The position numbers were made by a program, and so were the translations under genes. 64,000 nt of DNA from Lysinibacillus sp. PLM2 (GTDB lineage Bacteria > Bacillota > Bacilli > Bacillales_A > Planococcaceae): NCBI GenBank assembly GCA_023168345.1, contig AP025689.1, forward strand, positions 3,160,001-3,224,000. The letters run 5' to 3'. Shown here piece after piece: positions 25,474-34,703 of the stretch. Position 1 is the stretch's first letter. Every line of letters begins with the position of its first letter. Under the pieces are notes generated by a model. It saw only the letters and a program-made list of their open reading frames with translations. It did no database searches and was not told the DNA's origin.

Positions 25474-26739
25474 TTATTCCTTATCAACATTATCCTTATT
25501 TATTGTTGTTGGCAAAGCTATGGATTTCAAATCATTTCCTGTTGGCTTTTGGAATAGTCGAATGCCAAATTCTGGCGCTACTGCAAAGAGATGATCAAAA
25601 ATATCAGATTGAATCGACTCATATCTTGCCCATTCAACAGTATTTGTAAAAGCATATATTTCAAGTGGCACACCATTTTCACTCGGTTCTAGTTGTCTAA
25701 CTAAAAGTGTCATATCATTTCGAATATCCGGATGGTTATATAGGTAATGGTGTGTATATGCGCGAAATACACCAATATTAGTTAATGCTCTTCCATTTAC
25801 CGAATTACTTCTATCAATTTTATTCTTCCTATTATATTCATTAATTTCTTGTTCTCTTGATTCTACGTAATCTGAAATATAATGAATGGTTTTAAATTTC
25901 TCAATTTCATTTTGAGTACAAAAATTGATACTTGTTGCATCAATATAAAGTGATCGTTTAATTCTTCTACCGCCTGATGCTTGCATACCTCTCCAGTTTA
26001 TAAAGGAGTCTGAAATTAATGCATAGCTTGGGATAGTTGTGATCGTTTTATCAAAGTTTTGAATCTTTACAGTATTTAAAGAAATATCAATAACATCCCC
26101 ATTTGCCCCGTATTTTGGCATTTCAATCCAATCACCAACTCTTACCATATCATTCGTTGACAATTGAACCCCTGCAACAAGTCCAAGTATAGAATCTTTA
26201 AACACTAACATTAAAACAGCTGAAAGTGCACCAAAACCACTTAATAAAATAATGGGGCTTTCACCCAATAAGTTTGCAATTACTAAAATAATTCCTAGGA
26301 TAAAAATAATAATTTTTGCGACTTGAATATATCCTTTAATGGGTCTCGCTTTTGAAACTTCAAAGCTTTGATAAATATCATTTATCGCATTTAAAAGACT
26401 ATTTAATACAACAAGCAGAATTATGATGATATATGCTATAGAGAATTTTTCTATAGCCTGTTGGTATGCTGGGAAAGTCGATGCAAAGTAATATATTATA
26501 ATTGCAGGTACTATATGTGAAAGTCTATGAAACACCTTTCTTTCTAATAAGATATTATCCCATTTATATTTATTATTATTTACAATATGTGTAATTAAAC
26601 GGATGACAATTTTTTTCGTAATGAAATTTGCGATAACACAAATTAATAAAATAGATGTAATCATAATTGCGACTGACAAATAATTAACATAAGCTTGATC
26701 TACTCCATAAAAGAGCAGCTGTTTATTAATAAAATCCAT
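25474..26739 (-). CDS. MscS-family mechanosensitive channel (YbdG-like)
   Basis: A 421-residue membrane protein with about five N-terminal helices (to about residue 165) followed by the MscS pore helix and beta domain (ALSAVLMLVFKDSILGLVAGVQLSTNDMVRVGDWIEMPKYGANGDVID). The large soluble C-terminal part with RGMQASGGRRIKRSL resembles the YbdG branch, which contributes to osmotic down-shock survival. ATG 26739 follows AGGAGGGAAACAC; a longer reading lacks a ribosome site. Divergent from recQ with about 130 bases between them. Confidence 0.9.
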   Translation of the reverse strand: MDFINKQLLFYGVDQAYVNYLSVAIMITSILLICVIANFITKKIVIRLITHIVNNNKYKWDNILLERKVFHRLSHIVPAIIIYYFASTFPAYQQAIEKFSIAYIIIILLVVLNSLLNAINDIYQSFEVSKARPIKGYIQVAKIIIFILGIILVIANLLGESPIILLSGFGALSAVLMLVFKDSILGLVAGVQLSTNDMVRVGDWIEMPKYGANGDVIDISLNTVKIQNFDKTITTIPSYALISDSFINWRGMQASGGRRIKRSLYIDATSINFCTQNEIEKFKTIHYISDYVESREQEINEYNRKNKIDRSNSVNGRALTNIGVFRAYTHHYLYNHPDIRNDMTLLVRQLEPSENGVPLEIYAFTNTVEWARYESIQSDIFDHLFAVAPEFGIRLFQKPTGNDLKSIALPTTINKDNVDKE

Positions 26740-26866
26740 GTGTTTCCCTCCTAAGTTCTTATGGTAACAAATATTTAGGAAGATGTAATGCGGTGGCATT
26801 TCATTCACTTTATTAATGGAAAATAAGATACAATATATATGGAAACCGTAATACAGAGGTGATTTC

Positions 26867-29005
26867 GTGTTAAACGAAGCAAGAAACATATTAAAACAAT
26901 ATTTTGGATATCCCAATTTTAGAGACGGACAATCAGACATTATCCAAAACATTTTAAATCAAAAAAACACACTTGGAATTTTACCTACAGGTGGTGGAAA
27001 ATCCATCTGCTTTCAAATACCTGCACTTGTGTTTCAAGGAACAACAATTGTGATTTCTCCACTTATTTCTCTCATGAAGGATCAGGTTGATGCTCTTTTA
27101 TCCTCTGATATTCCAGCTACTTTTATAAATAGTTCACTTAATCAAAGAGAAATAAATGATCGATTGACGCAAATTAGACAAGGAGAATATAAGCTTGTTT
27201 ATGTTGCACCTGAACGATTCGATTCTGATTATTTTATAGACGTCTTGAATTCTATCCATATTCCATTAATCGCTTTTGATGAAGCACATTGTATTAGCCA
27301 ATGGGGACATGATTTCAGACCAAGCTATCGGTCTATCGTTTCTACATTAAATAAATTAAACCAAAATCCTATTATTGTAGCTTTGACGGCAACTGCCACA
27401 CCAAATGTAGCTGATGATATTCGGTCATTATTACATATACATTCCGACGATTCTTTTAAAACTGGCTTTGCCCGTGAAAATTTATCGTTCCATGTGATTA
27501 AAGGGTCTAACAAAAGAGACTTTATCGTTAATTATTTAAGAAATCATAGAAATGAGTCGGGTATTATTTATACTTCAAGCAGAAAAGAAACAGATGGTCT
27601 CTACAACTATCTCAAAATGCAAGGATATTCCGTTTCAAAATACCATGCAGGTCTTTCTGAAGAAGAGCGTAAGCAAGCACAGGAACAATTTGTATATGAT
27701 GAAACCCAAATCATGATTGCGACCAATGCCTTTGGAATGGGTATCGATAAACACAATGTAAGATTTATTATCCATTATAATTTGCCAAAAAATCTTGAAG
27801 CCTATTATCAAGAGGCAGGTCGCGCAGGTCGTGACGGTGAAGAAAGTGCATGCTATCTTTTGTTTTCCAAACAAGATATCCAGCTACAAAAATTCCTTAT
27901 TGAACAGTCCACTTTTGATATGGAAAAACGTGATCAGGAATATCACAAGCTCAATCAAATGGTTCTCTATTGCCATACAGAAGAGTGTCTTCAATCTTAT
28001 ATCATTCGTTATTTCGATCAAAACGAAACCGAAATGAAATGTGAAAAATGTAGCAACTGTAAAGATACACGTGAAAAGGTAGATATCACTCTTGAAGCCC
28101 AAATGATTTTCTCTTGCTGTAAACGAATGGAAGAGCGCTTTGGTGTGACATTGATTGCGCAAGTATTGAAAGGTTCCGCTCAAAAAAGAATCCGCGAACT
28201 AGGTTTTAATCAATTAACTACCTATGGATTACTGCGTTCACAAACAGAAAAAGAAATTACTGATACGATTAATTACTTATTAACTGAAGATTACTTATTT
28301 TTAACGGATGGAAAATATCCTGTTGTTAGGCTTACTGAGAAATGCATACCTGTTTTAAAGGGTGAACAAAGGGTTTGGATGAAAAAGGATGTCACTCCTA
28401 TCATTGAAACTACTGATAGCAATGAAAGTGAAGAGTTATTCGAAATCTTACGAGCTTTAAGAAAGCAAATAGCTACAAATGAAAATGTCCCACCATTCGT
28501 TATCTTTGCAGATACAACATTAAAGGAAATGTGTCGCTACTTCCCAATTGATGAAGAATCAATGCTGAGAATAAAAGGCGTGGGTCAAAATAAATTTGCC
28601 AAGTACGGAGAAGCATTTATAGAAAAGATTAAAGAGTTTGTTTCGGCTAACAAAATAGAAGCTTTAGAAATGCCACCATCTATAGATAGCTCGACAGTTG
28701 ATAAACCAAATGATAAACAAAGTCACATTATTTCATTTGAAATGTATACAAAAGGAATGAGCATCGATGAAATTGCTAAAGAACGGAAATCTTCTAAAAT
28801 AACTGTCCAAAATCATATTATCCGAAGTGCTGAAGAAGGTCATGAAGTTGCATGGGCTGAAATATTTGATGAGGAAACTGAACTAAGAGTTTTAAATGCC
28901 ATTCAAGAAATAGACAGCGCTAAGCTTAAACCCATTTGGGAAGCATTAAATGGTGAAGTTGATTATTTTACTATTCGAGCAGTAATCTGTAAAAATCAAA
29001 CTTAA
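26867..29005 (+). CDS. recQ: ATP-dependent DNA helicase RecQ
   Basis: A 712-residue SF2 helicase, 3'-5' unwinding in recombination and repair. Motifs: Walker A LPTGGGKSICFQIP, DEAH box AFDEAHCISQWGHDFRP, motif III LTATATP, motif VI QEAGRAGRDGE. The zinc-binding RQC cysteines lie around CHTEECL...CEKCSNC, then a winged-helix region, an HRDC domain (FVIFADTTLKEMCRYFP) and a C-terminal helicase-associated HTH (KGMSIDEIAKERKSSKITVQNH), as in B. subtilis RecQ paralogues. The start is GTG at 26867 after GAGGTGATTTC. Confidence 0.95.
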   Translation: MLNEARNILKQYFGYPNFRDGQSDIIQNILNQKNTLGILPTGGGKSICFQIPALVFQGTTIVISPLISLMKDQVDALLSSDIPATFINSSLNQREINDRLTQIRQGEYKLVYVAPERFDSDYFIDVLNSIHIPLIAFDEAHCISQWGHDFRPSYRSIVSTLNKLNQNPIIVALTATATPNVADDIRSLLHIHSDDSFKTGFARENLSFHVIKGSNKRDFIVNYLRNHRNESGIIYTSSRKETDGLYNYLKMQGYSVSKYHAGLSEEERKQAQEQFVYDETQIMIATNAFGMGIDKHNVRFIIHYNLPKNLEAYYQEAGRAGRDGEESACYLLFSKQDIQLQKFLIEQSTFDMEKRDQEYHKLNQMVLYCHTEECLQSYIIRYFDQNETEMKCEKCSNCKDTREKVDITLEAQMIFSCCKRMEERFGVTLIAQVLKGSAQKRIRELGFNQLTTYGLLRSQTEKEITDTINYLLTEDYLFLTDGKYPVVRLTEKCIPVLKGEQRVWMKKDVTPIIETTDSNESEELFEILRALRKQIATNENVPPFVIFADTTLKEMCRYFPIDEESMLRIKGVGQNKFAKYGEAFIEKIKEFVSANKIEALEMPPSIDSSTVDKPNDKQSHIISFEMYTKGMSIDEIAKERKSSKITVQNHIIRSAEEGHEVAWAEIFDEETELRVLNAIQEIDSAKLKPIWEALNGEVDYFTIRAVICKNQT

Positions 29006-29023
29006 AAGTTGTTTATAAAAAAT

Positions 29024-29058
29024 TCTAGCGCCTTCCTTTACTCGGTAGGCGCTAGTTA
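29024..29058. terminator. Bidirectional hairpin terminator
   Basis: CTAGCGCCT pairs with AGGCGCTAG around TCCTTTACTCGGT, in the gap between convergent recQ and nitroreductase genes. Confidence 0.8.
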
Positions 29059-29061
29059 CTT

Positions 29062-29814
29062 TTATTTAAAATGAAAACCTTGCTTTTTAAGTGTAGGACC
29101 AGTCACCTTAGCATAGGGATCGAATCTACTTTCATTGAAATGTGCCACTTTACTCGACCAATCACTTGAATCTTGCCCATTAGTTCGTTCAGACATATAG
29201 GATGAAATTGTTTTATCGTATTGATTAATCGCTTCCATTTGTACTTCTGCATTATATTTTTCTCTATGATAAGTTGCTTCAAGTGGTAGTCTTGGTTTTT
29301 GACTAGGGATGGCTTTTGTTGGATAACCCATTGCTAACCCTACCACAGGATAAACAAATTCTGGTAGCTCTAATAAATCGATAACTTCTTGTGGATTTTT
29401 TCTAATCCCACCGATTGGTACTATTCCGATACCCATTGATTCAGCGGCTGCTACAGTAGTACCTAAAGCAATACCCACATCAGTTGATCCAACTATAATA
29501 GCCTCAATGTCCTCGACAATTCGAAACTCTTTACCATTTTTTTCAGATGCAAGTTTTGCTCGATAAAAATCGATACAAAATACAAGAAAAACTGGTGCTT
29601 CCTCAACCCATTTTTGATTTCCTGCAGCCTTTGCCAATTCCACTTTCTTTTCGGAATCTCTGACTGCAATTACACTCACTTGTTGCCCATTTGTCCAATT
29701 CGGGGCTGCCATTGCGGATTTCATAATTATTTCTATTTGTTCTTCATTAATATCTCTCGTATCATATTCCCTTATTGACCGATGATTTCCTAATAACTTT
29801 ATCACTTCATTCAT
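29062..29814 (-). CDS. NfsA-type NADPH nitroreductase/flavin reductase
   Basis: A 250-residue FMN enzyme of the nitroreductase superfamily. The N-terminal NHRSIREYDTRDI (FMN phosphate-binding HRS/RxY motif) and central VGSTDVGIALGTTVAAAESMGIGIVPIGGIR are typical of the NfsA/YwcG group, which reduces nitro compounds, quinones or flavins with NAD(P)H. The C-terminal YHREKYNAE region is the usual pyridine nucleotide-contact part. ATG at 29814 follows GGGGAGTGATTAAA. Monocistronic, with hairpins on both sides. Confidence 0.88.
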   Translation of the reverse strand: MNEVIKLLGNHRSIREYDTRDINEEQIEIIMKSAMAAPNWTNGQQVSVIAVRDSEKKVELAKAAGNQKWVEEAPVFLVFCIDFYRAKLASEKNGKEFRIVEDIEAIIVGSTDVGIALGTTVAAAESMGIGIVPIGGIRKNPQEVIDLLELPEFVYPVVGLAMGYPTKAIPSQKPRLPLEATYHREKYNAEVQMEAINQYDKTISSYMSERTNGQDSSDWSSKVAHFNESRFDPYAKVTGPTLKKQGFHFK

Positions 29815-29885
29815 TTTAATCACTCCCCACTTATACCCTACTAAAGTGTTGTTATACATTCAAATTATTTACAAACAAAGAGTAC

Positions 29886-29930
29886 AAAAAAAGACCTAAG
29901 TCTGATTTACAGAACTTTGGTCTTAAATAA
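29886..29930 (-). terminator. Terminator after the short-chain dehydrogenase gene
   Basis: On the minus strand AAGACCAAAGT and ACTTAGGTCTT pair (with CTG/CAG nearby) and are followed by TTTTTTT. Confidence 0.75.
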
Positions 29931-29944
29931 AAACTTTTGACATA

Positions 29945-30706
29945 TTAAATTGCTGTCCAACCACCATCAACTTTAATTGTCTCACCTGTAATATAATTTG
30001 ATAGGTCAGAAGCAAGAAACACTACTGCACCTGTTACATCAGACGGTTGCGATAGTTTACCTAATGGAATTCGTTTAAGTACATCCTCGTAAAATTCTTT
30101 ATTATTAAACATCTTTTTCGTTAAGTCCGTCTCAATAAATGTTGGGGCTACTGCATTTACTTTTATGTTTTCTTTAGCCCATTCAATAGCAAGTGCTTTT
30201 GTTAACTGAACCATTCCACCTTTACTTGAACAATAGGCAGACCGATCTATATATCCAACAAAGGCCATTTGAGAAGCTATGTTTATGATTTTACCATAGC
30301 CTTGTTCTAACATATATTTGCCAGCTCTTTGTGAACAGAAAAACGCCCCTTTTAAATTAGTATCTAATACCCGGTCCCAATCCTCTTCGGTTACTTCTAG
30401 TGCAGACTTCGGAATATTTACTCCCGCATTATTTATTAATACATCAATCCCACCTAAAGTAGCAACAGTGTTATCTACCATCCGATAAATATCATCTACT
30501 TTTTGCATATCCGCAACTTCATAAAATGAATTTAGATTAAACTCCTTCAACTTATTCGTTGTACCTTCTAAATCCTTGGCATTTCTTCCTGATATCATGA
30601 CATCTGCCCCTAATTTCGCAAAGGCTATAGCAATATCTTTTCCAATTCCTTTACTTCCACCCGTAATTAGGATTTTTTTCCCCTTTATCTCATCAAAGTG
30701 TCCCAT
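29945..30706 (-). CDS. Short-chain dehydrogenase/reductase (SDR)
   Basis: A 253-residue NAD(P)-dependent oxidoreductase of the classical SDR family. Cofactor motif TGGSKGIGKD, NNAGV structural motif, catalytic serine in INIASQMAF and catalytic YCSSK. The C-terminal FLASDLSNYITGETIKVDGGW is typical of FabG- and gluconate-5-dehydrogenase-like members. The substrate cannot be assigned and no pathway genes are adjacent. GGGAGGGGAAATAT precedes the ATG. About 155 bases upstream lies the start of the IS transposase remnant. Confidence 0.9.
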   Translation of the reverse strand: MGHFDEIKGKKILITGGSKGIGKDIAIAFAKLGADVMISGRNAKDLEGTTNKLKEFNLNSFYEVADMQKVDDIYRMVDNTVATLGGIDVLINNAGVNIPKSALEVTEEDWDRVLDTNLKGAFFCSQRAGKYMLEQGYGKIINIASQMAFVGYIDRSAYCSSKGGMVQLTKALAIEWAKENIKVNAVAPTFIETDLTKKMFNNKEFYEDVLKRIPLGKLSQPSDVTGAVVFLASDLSNYITGETIKVDGGWTAI

Positions 30707-30862
30707 ATATTTCCCCTCCCTTTAGTATTCGTATTGTCAAAAATAATTTATATAAATCGCTAATAAATGTTGATTTTACAGTCTATTAAGCAAAAAAACT
30801 TGCCACCCCCTTAATTTTGGTGTTAGTTGAGGTTACCACACACAAAACTACCCAAAAAGGAA

Positions 30863-32298
30863 GTGACAAGTTTGTACCCTCAATTATTAGCGTATTTAAT
30901 TGAATTTATCAAGTACCAATCAGAAATAATTAAAATTTTAATGATCCTAGTGTTTGGTAAGTCTGTGGGAAGTGTGCGTCCCGAACAGCCAATCAATAAA
31001 GAATACCGTAAGTTACAGGTCGATGAATTACCGATTATCCAACAACTTGAGAAGGTATCCTTTCAGGATATCAAACAAGCCTATTTCGCTAAACACGGTA
31101 AAGAATTAAAGCCTGTGCGAAGACATGCCAAATCGAAAACGAAAGTGCCAGAAAATCTCTACTGTCCAAAGTGTGGTGCACCTGCGGCGTATTTGTATGC
31201 CAATAATGGCGCGAATGGTCAATATCTTTGTAAGGCATGTGATTGCTTATTTAATCAACAAAATCGATACAAGAAAGAAGTTATTTTTCGTTGCCCTCAC
31301 TGTATGAAGGCGTTAGAAAAAGTTAAGGAACGAAAAGACTTTCACGTCTGGAAGTGTAAATATAATCAGTGTTCTTTTTATCTATCCAATATCGATAGAA
31401 TGAGTAAGGAAGAAAAAGCTCGGTTTAAACATGATCCACAAGCGTTTAAAATCCGCTATATTTACCGTGAATTTTTGTTTGACTATCAACCTTTATCTCC
31501 ATTATCACCAGTGAAACCACGAGTAGATTTATCGAGAATTCAAGTGTCACAGCACACCCTAGGGTTGATATTGACTTACCACATTAACTATGGGCTTTCA
31601 GCCCGTAGAACAGCTGCATTGATGCATGATATACATAACATTTCTATTTCACACCAAACGATTCTAAACTACGTAAATAGTGTATCTATCTTGATGAAAC
31701 CGTTCGTTGATCGTTATCCTTATGAACTATCGGATCAGTTTTGTGGCGACGAGACCTATATTCGTGTGAATGGGAAATGGCATTATTTATTCTTTTTCTT
31801 TGATGCGGCAAAAAAGGTGATTCTGTCTTATCGTGTTTCACAAAATCGCGATACATTGTCTGCGATTAAAGCAATTGATGATGTATTACAAAAGTTTAAG
31901 GAGATCCCTCAGGATCTAAATATAATCGTAGACGGCAATCCCATATACTTATTAGCCCAACACTACTTCGCACGACATGAAATTTGGTTTGATGTGACAC
32001 AAGTAATCGGCTTAACAAACGAAGATCCTGTATCAGCAGAATACCGTTGGTTGAAGCAAATAATTGAACGCCTAAATCGAACGTTTAAAGGCACTACCGT
32101 GCCACGACGGGTTTTGGATCCGAAACGGGATCAGTTTCGTTTGTGACAATGTTTGTGGCCTATTTCAATTTCCTTCGACCACATGCAAAGCTAGAAAACC
32201 GTGTGCCAGTCATGATTCCAGCACTGGAAAAGATGCCACATATGCCTGCACGTTGGACAAAACTGATTGAACTTGCCCAACAAGAGCTAACTGCATAA
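30863..32298 (+). pseudogene. Frameshifted IS transposase (DDE type with N-terminal zinc ribbon)
   Basis: An open frame from 30863 (GTG; TTG 30872 is the alternative start) to about 32091 encodes two CxxC zinc-ribbon pairs (CPKCGAP...CKACDC, CPHC...) and a DDE catalytic domain: DETYIRVNGKWHYLFFFFDA (first D), IVDGNP (second D) and the glutamate in YRWLKQIIERLNRTFKG. After FKG the frame is lost; moving one base back at 32092 restores HYRATTGFGSETGSVSF to TAA at 32298. A one-base deletion near 32085-32092 therefore inactivates the gene. The DDE domain resembles the IS6/IS240 group. Terminal repeats and target duplications could not be located with confidence. Confidence 0.85.
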
Positions 32299-32359
32299 CC
32301 GCCTGCTTTTTTTAGCAGAGCCCTCAAACAACAGCATACAAGACAATCGGCGTAGCGAA

Positions 32360-32484
32360 CTCTTGACAAACCGAATGGAGGAAAAGGTTAAAATTGGTAT
32401 TGGGCGAGGGTTATTTGGTGTGCCTACTTTTTTCCCTTCGCCCTCAAAACAAGGCGCAACCTTTTCCGGAATGTTTGTCAAGAG
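32360..32484. repeat. Large imperfect inverted repeat (about 30-bp arms)
   Basis: CTCTTGACAAAC at 32360 with GGAGGAAAAGGTT matches, in inverse orientation, AACCTTTTCC and GTTTGTCAAGAG at 32458-32484. Inside the loop a second pair, GGGCGAGGG (32402) and CCCTTCGCCC, can extend the fold. The whole could form one long stem-loop. Its origin is unclear: possibly a MITE or an end structure of the neighbouring insertion sequence. Confidence 0.75.
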
Positions 32485-32629
32485 CGATTGTCCACTCGTT
32501 CGAAGCGTAACTTTCGTCTAATTTTTTGTGATTTTCAATTTTTCATAGAAGTTTTGACACTACCTTAGTATTATGGAAATCATATCAATGGATACCATAA
32601 AAAAACAATAAGTTGTTTTCCTCATAATA

Positions 32630-32671
32630 AAAAAGCAGTTGAAAGTTCATAGAAACCAACCTTCCAACTGC
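32630..32671 (-). terminator. Terminator downstream of the membrane-protein remnant
   Basis: GCAGTTG(A)AAG pairs with CTT(C)CAACTGC; on the minus strand a T-run follows. Confidence 0.7.
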
Positions 32672-32717
32672 ATGAATCTTCTATATTCATTTTATTAATA
32701 ATGCTAACTGTATATTA

Positions 32718-33068
32718 TTAAATAATCCCTTGCATACGTAAAATAATCTCTGCAATTATGGCTGATCCCAAGAATGTCCCTAATAGGACGAACATCCCAA
32801 CAATGATGGTTTTCCATCCTAATTTTGCAAAGTCAGTCCATGAACGGCCAATTGAGATACCTGCGTAAGCTAAAATAGGTGTTGCGATAGCTAGTAAATT
32901 TACTTTGGATGTCCACTCGACAATTTGTTCGGACCCCGGTACACCTGGAATGGTTATTATAAATGCTAAAATACCAATATAGGCAATACTCGGTATCCCT
33001 TTATAAGGATTTATCCTATGAATGATTAATCCGATTAAGATAGTGCATTTGGATAATCTTAGTTTAAA
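32718..33068 (-). pseudogene. 5'-truncated integral membrane protein remnant
   Basis: The minus strand is open from 33068 to TAA at 32718 but has no plausible start. The translation is clearly a membrane protein C-terminus: GIPSIAYIGILAFIITIPG, LAIATPILAYAGISIG and a final helix ending LGSAIIAEIILRMQGII. Hydrophobic segments alternate with short loops, and a good terminator follows. The part upstream of 33068 is missing, probably lost together with the nearby insertion events. I cannot name the family with confidence; it looks like a small transporter. Confidence 0.7.
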
Positions 33069-33366
33069 TTAGTTTAGCATTATTTTACAAAATATTGTTT
33101 ATTTTAGTTATTTCATCCTATTATCTTTATTCTTTGTTTGGTACCTTATCAACGATAAAGAAACGAAATCCCTCCACATTTTATTAAATGGTCACAAGAA
33201 AATGTTTAGTGCATTTTCACTATTTCCAGTTTCACAAAACGATACTTTCTCCTGTTTATTTTTTGAATATTTAGCAGTTACTATATATTTGGGAGCTTTT
33301 TGGTGAAGTAATATTACTTACCTGTTTCTTACAGAAACAAAGGTGTGGAGAGGAGCAGATTCGAAA

Positions 33367-34002
33367 ATGAAATTTTTGTCATCGATATTGTATGCGTTTT
33401 TCATTCTACTCGTGATATCGGGATGTAGTGGCTCTAATGGAACTGAGGTTCAAAATGAAAATGCAACCGATACTGAAAATGCACAAGAAAATACTAAGGA
33501 AAATGAAACTGAGGAAAATTCAGATAATAATAATGAAGAATCGGAAGAATCTTATAACGAAGCTGATTTAATCGAGGCAGTTGAGACTGGACCTGTTTAT
33601 CCTGAAGTCGACTTCCAAAATATAAACTGGTTCTTCGGAAGTCCAGACCGACAACCAAATGGAGGTATTTGGGTTTATACAGCTGAGACTATACCTTCAG
33701 GATTCGATGATACAGTTGATTGGGAAACAAAGGATTTGTTACTTGTTCAAGTAAATGATCCTAAATATGTTGATCATGAAATGGAATTTAAAGCATTACA
33801 AATACTAGAAGATGATGTAGTGAAAATCATAGTAAGCCTTGAACCTGATGAATATAGCTCAGATAAAGAAGTCGCAAGAAGATATGCTTCGGTTGAAAAG
33901 GGGCAGTTAGAAGGGAAAAAATTCATCGTAGAAACGGTAGAAGGTGAGAAAGTAGATGTAGGTCTACAAGTAAAAACGAGCGAAATTTCCGGCAGTAAAT
34001 AA
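33367..34002 (+). CDS. Hypothetical lipoprotein with acidic linker
   Basis: A 211-residue lipoprotein. The signal peptide ends in a lipobox (VISGC), then a low-complexity Asn/Glu/Thr linker (about 22-65), then a compact domain from NINWFFGSPDRQPNGGIWVY to the C-terminus, with beta-rich pattern and no recognisable catalytic motif. It would be anchored to the outer face of the membrane. ATG at 33367 begins a proper signal; the upstream GGAGAGGAGCAG provides the ribosome site. It stands alone beside the IS-degraded region, with hairpins following. Confidence 0.75.
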   Translation: MKFLSSILYAFFILLVISGCSGSNGTEVQNENATDTENAQENTKENETEENSDNNNEESEESYNEADLIEAVETGPVYPEVDFQNINWFFGSPDRQPNGGIWVYTAETIPSGFDDTVDWETKDLLLVQVNDPKYVDHEMEFKALQILEDDVVKIIVSLEPDEYSSDKEVARRYASVEKGQLEGKKFIVETVEGEKVDVGLQVKTSEISGSK

Positions 34003-34028
34003 TCATAAACAAATAATAAAATAATAAA

Positions 34029-34110
34029 AAAATGGTTATGCAGCTTAAGCTAACCATTTTAGAATGTAGACAAACTCGAAATGAAATGGGAGCTTGTCTA
34101 CATTTTTTTA
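34029..34110 (+). terminator. Two consecutive hairpins after the lipoprotein gene
   Basis: First stem AAAATGGTTA / TAACCATTTT (34029-34060). Second stem AATGTAGACAA / TTGTCTACATT (34063-34104) followed by TTTTTT. The second resembles the ACTGTCGACAAACTC hairpin sequence near 22870. Confidence 0.8.
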
Positions 34111-34159
34111 ATACCTTTAAGGTTTATTCAAACGTTGGATTTAGGCTTGAAAGCTAACA

Positions 34160-34690
34160 ATGGTTCCTCGCAAGCTCGCTCGAAGACATTTCACTTACCC
34201 TTGAGCGAGTTTTGTCCTCGAGAAGCTCGCTCGTAGACATTTCTCTCGCTCCTCGGCACCGTTTTGTCCTCGACAGGCTCGCTCGTGGACATTTCTCTCA
34301 CCTTTGAGCGAGTTTTGTCCTCGAGAAGCTCGCTCGTAGACATTTCTCTCGCTCCTCGGCACAGTTTTGTCCTCGACAGGCTCACTCGTGGACATTTCTC
34401 TCGCTCCTCGGCACAGTTTTGTCCTCGACAGGCTTTCTCGTGGACATTTCTCTCACTCCTCGGCACAGTTTTGTCCTCGACAGGCTCGCTCGTAGACATT
34501 TCCTTCGTTCCTCGCCGGAGTTTTGTCCTCGACAAGCTTTCTCGTGGACATTTCTCTCACCTTTGAGCGAGTTTTGTCCTCGAGAAGCTCGCTCGTAGAC
34601 ATTTCTCTCGCTCCTCGGCACAGTTTTGTCCTCGACAGGCTTTCTCGTGGACATTTCTCTCGCTCCTCGGCACAGTTTTGTCCTCGAAAA
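34160..34690. repeat. Ten-copy 52-bp tandem repeat
   Basis: GTTTTGTCCTCGA recurs at 34209, 34261, 34312, 34364, 34416, 34468, 34520, 34571, 34623 and 34675, i.e. every 51 or 52 bases. A unit reads GTTTTGTCCTCGACAGGC, then TCGCTCGTGGACATTTC, then TCTCGCTCCTCGGCACA. TGTCCTCGA and TCGTGGACA within a unit can pair, so each copy may fold into a hairpin. It is much richer in G+C than its surroundings. Several overlapping minus-strand frames stay open because 52 is not divisible by three; these are not regarded as genes. Confidence 0.93.
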
Positions 34691-34703
34691 GCTGTCTCTT
34701 CAA

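Larger units (their letters stand above)
32299..32717. other. Intergenic flank of the IS with a large inverted repeat and a terminator
   Basis: No credible gene; open frames on the minus strand here are shadows of the transposase 3' end and the inverted repeat. It contains the 32360-32484 inverted repeat and, at 32630-32671, a hairpin (GCAGTTG...CAACTGC) preceded by an A-run that would terminate leftward transcription from the pseudogene to its right. Confidence 0.6.

Noticed and set aside
32085..32095. Programmed -1 frameshift in the transposase
   Set aside because: TTTAAAG is not in the X XXY YYZ phase relative to the zero frame; simple deletion preferred.
32160..32481. Minus-strand frames overlapping the transposase 3' end
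   Set aside because: Antisense to the restored transposase frame and the inverted repeat; no ribosome sites.
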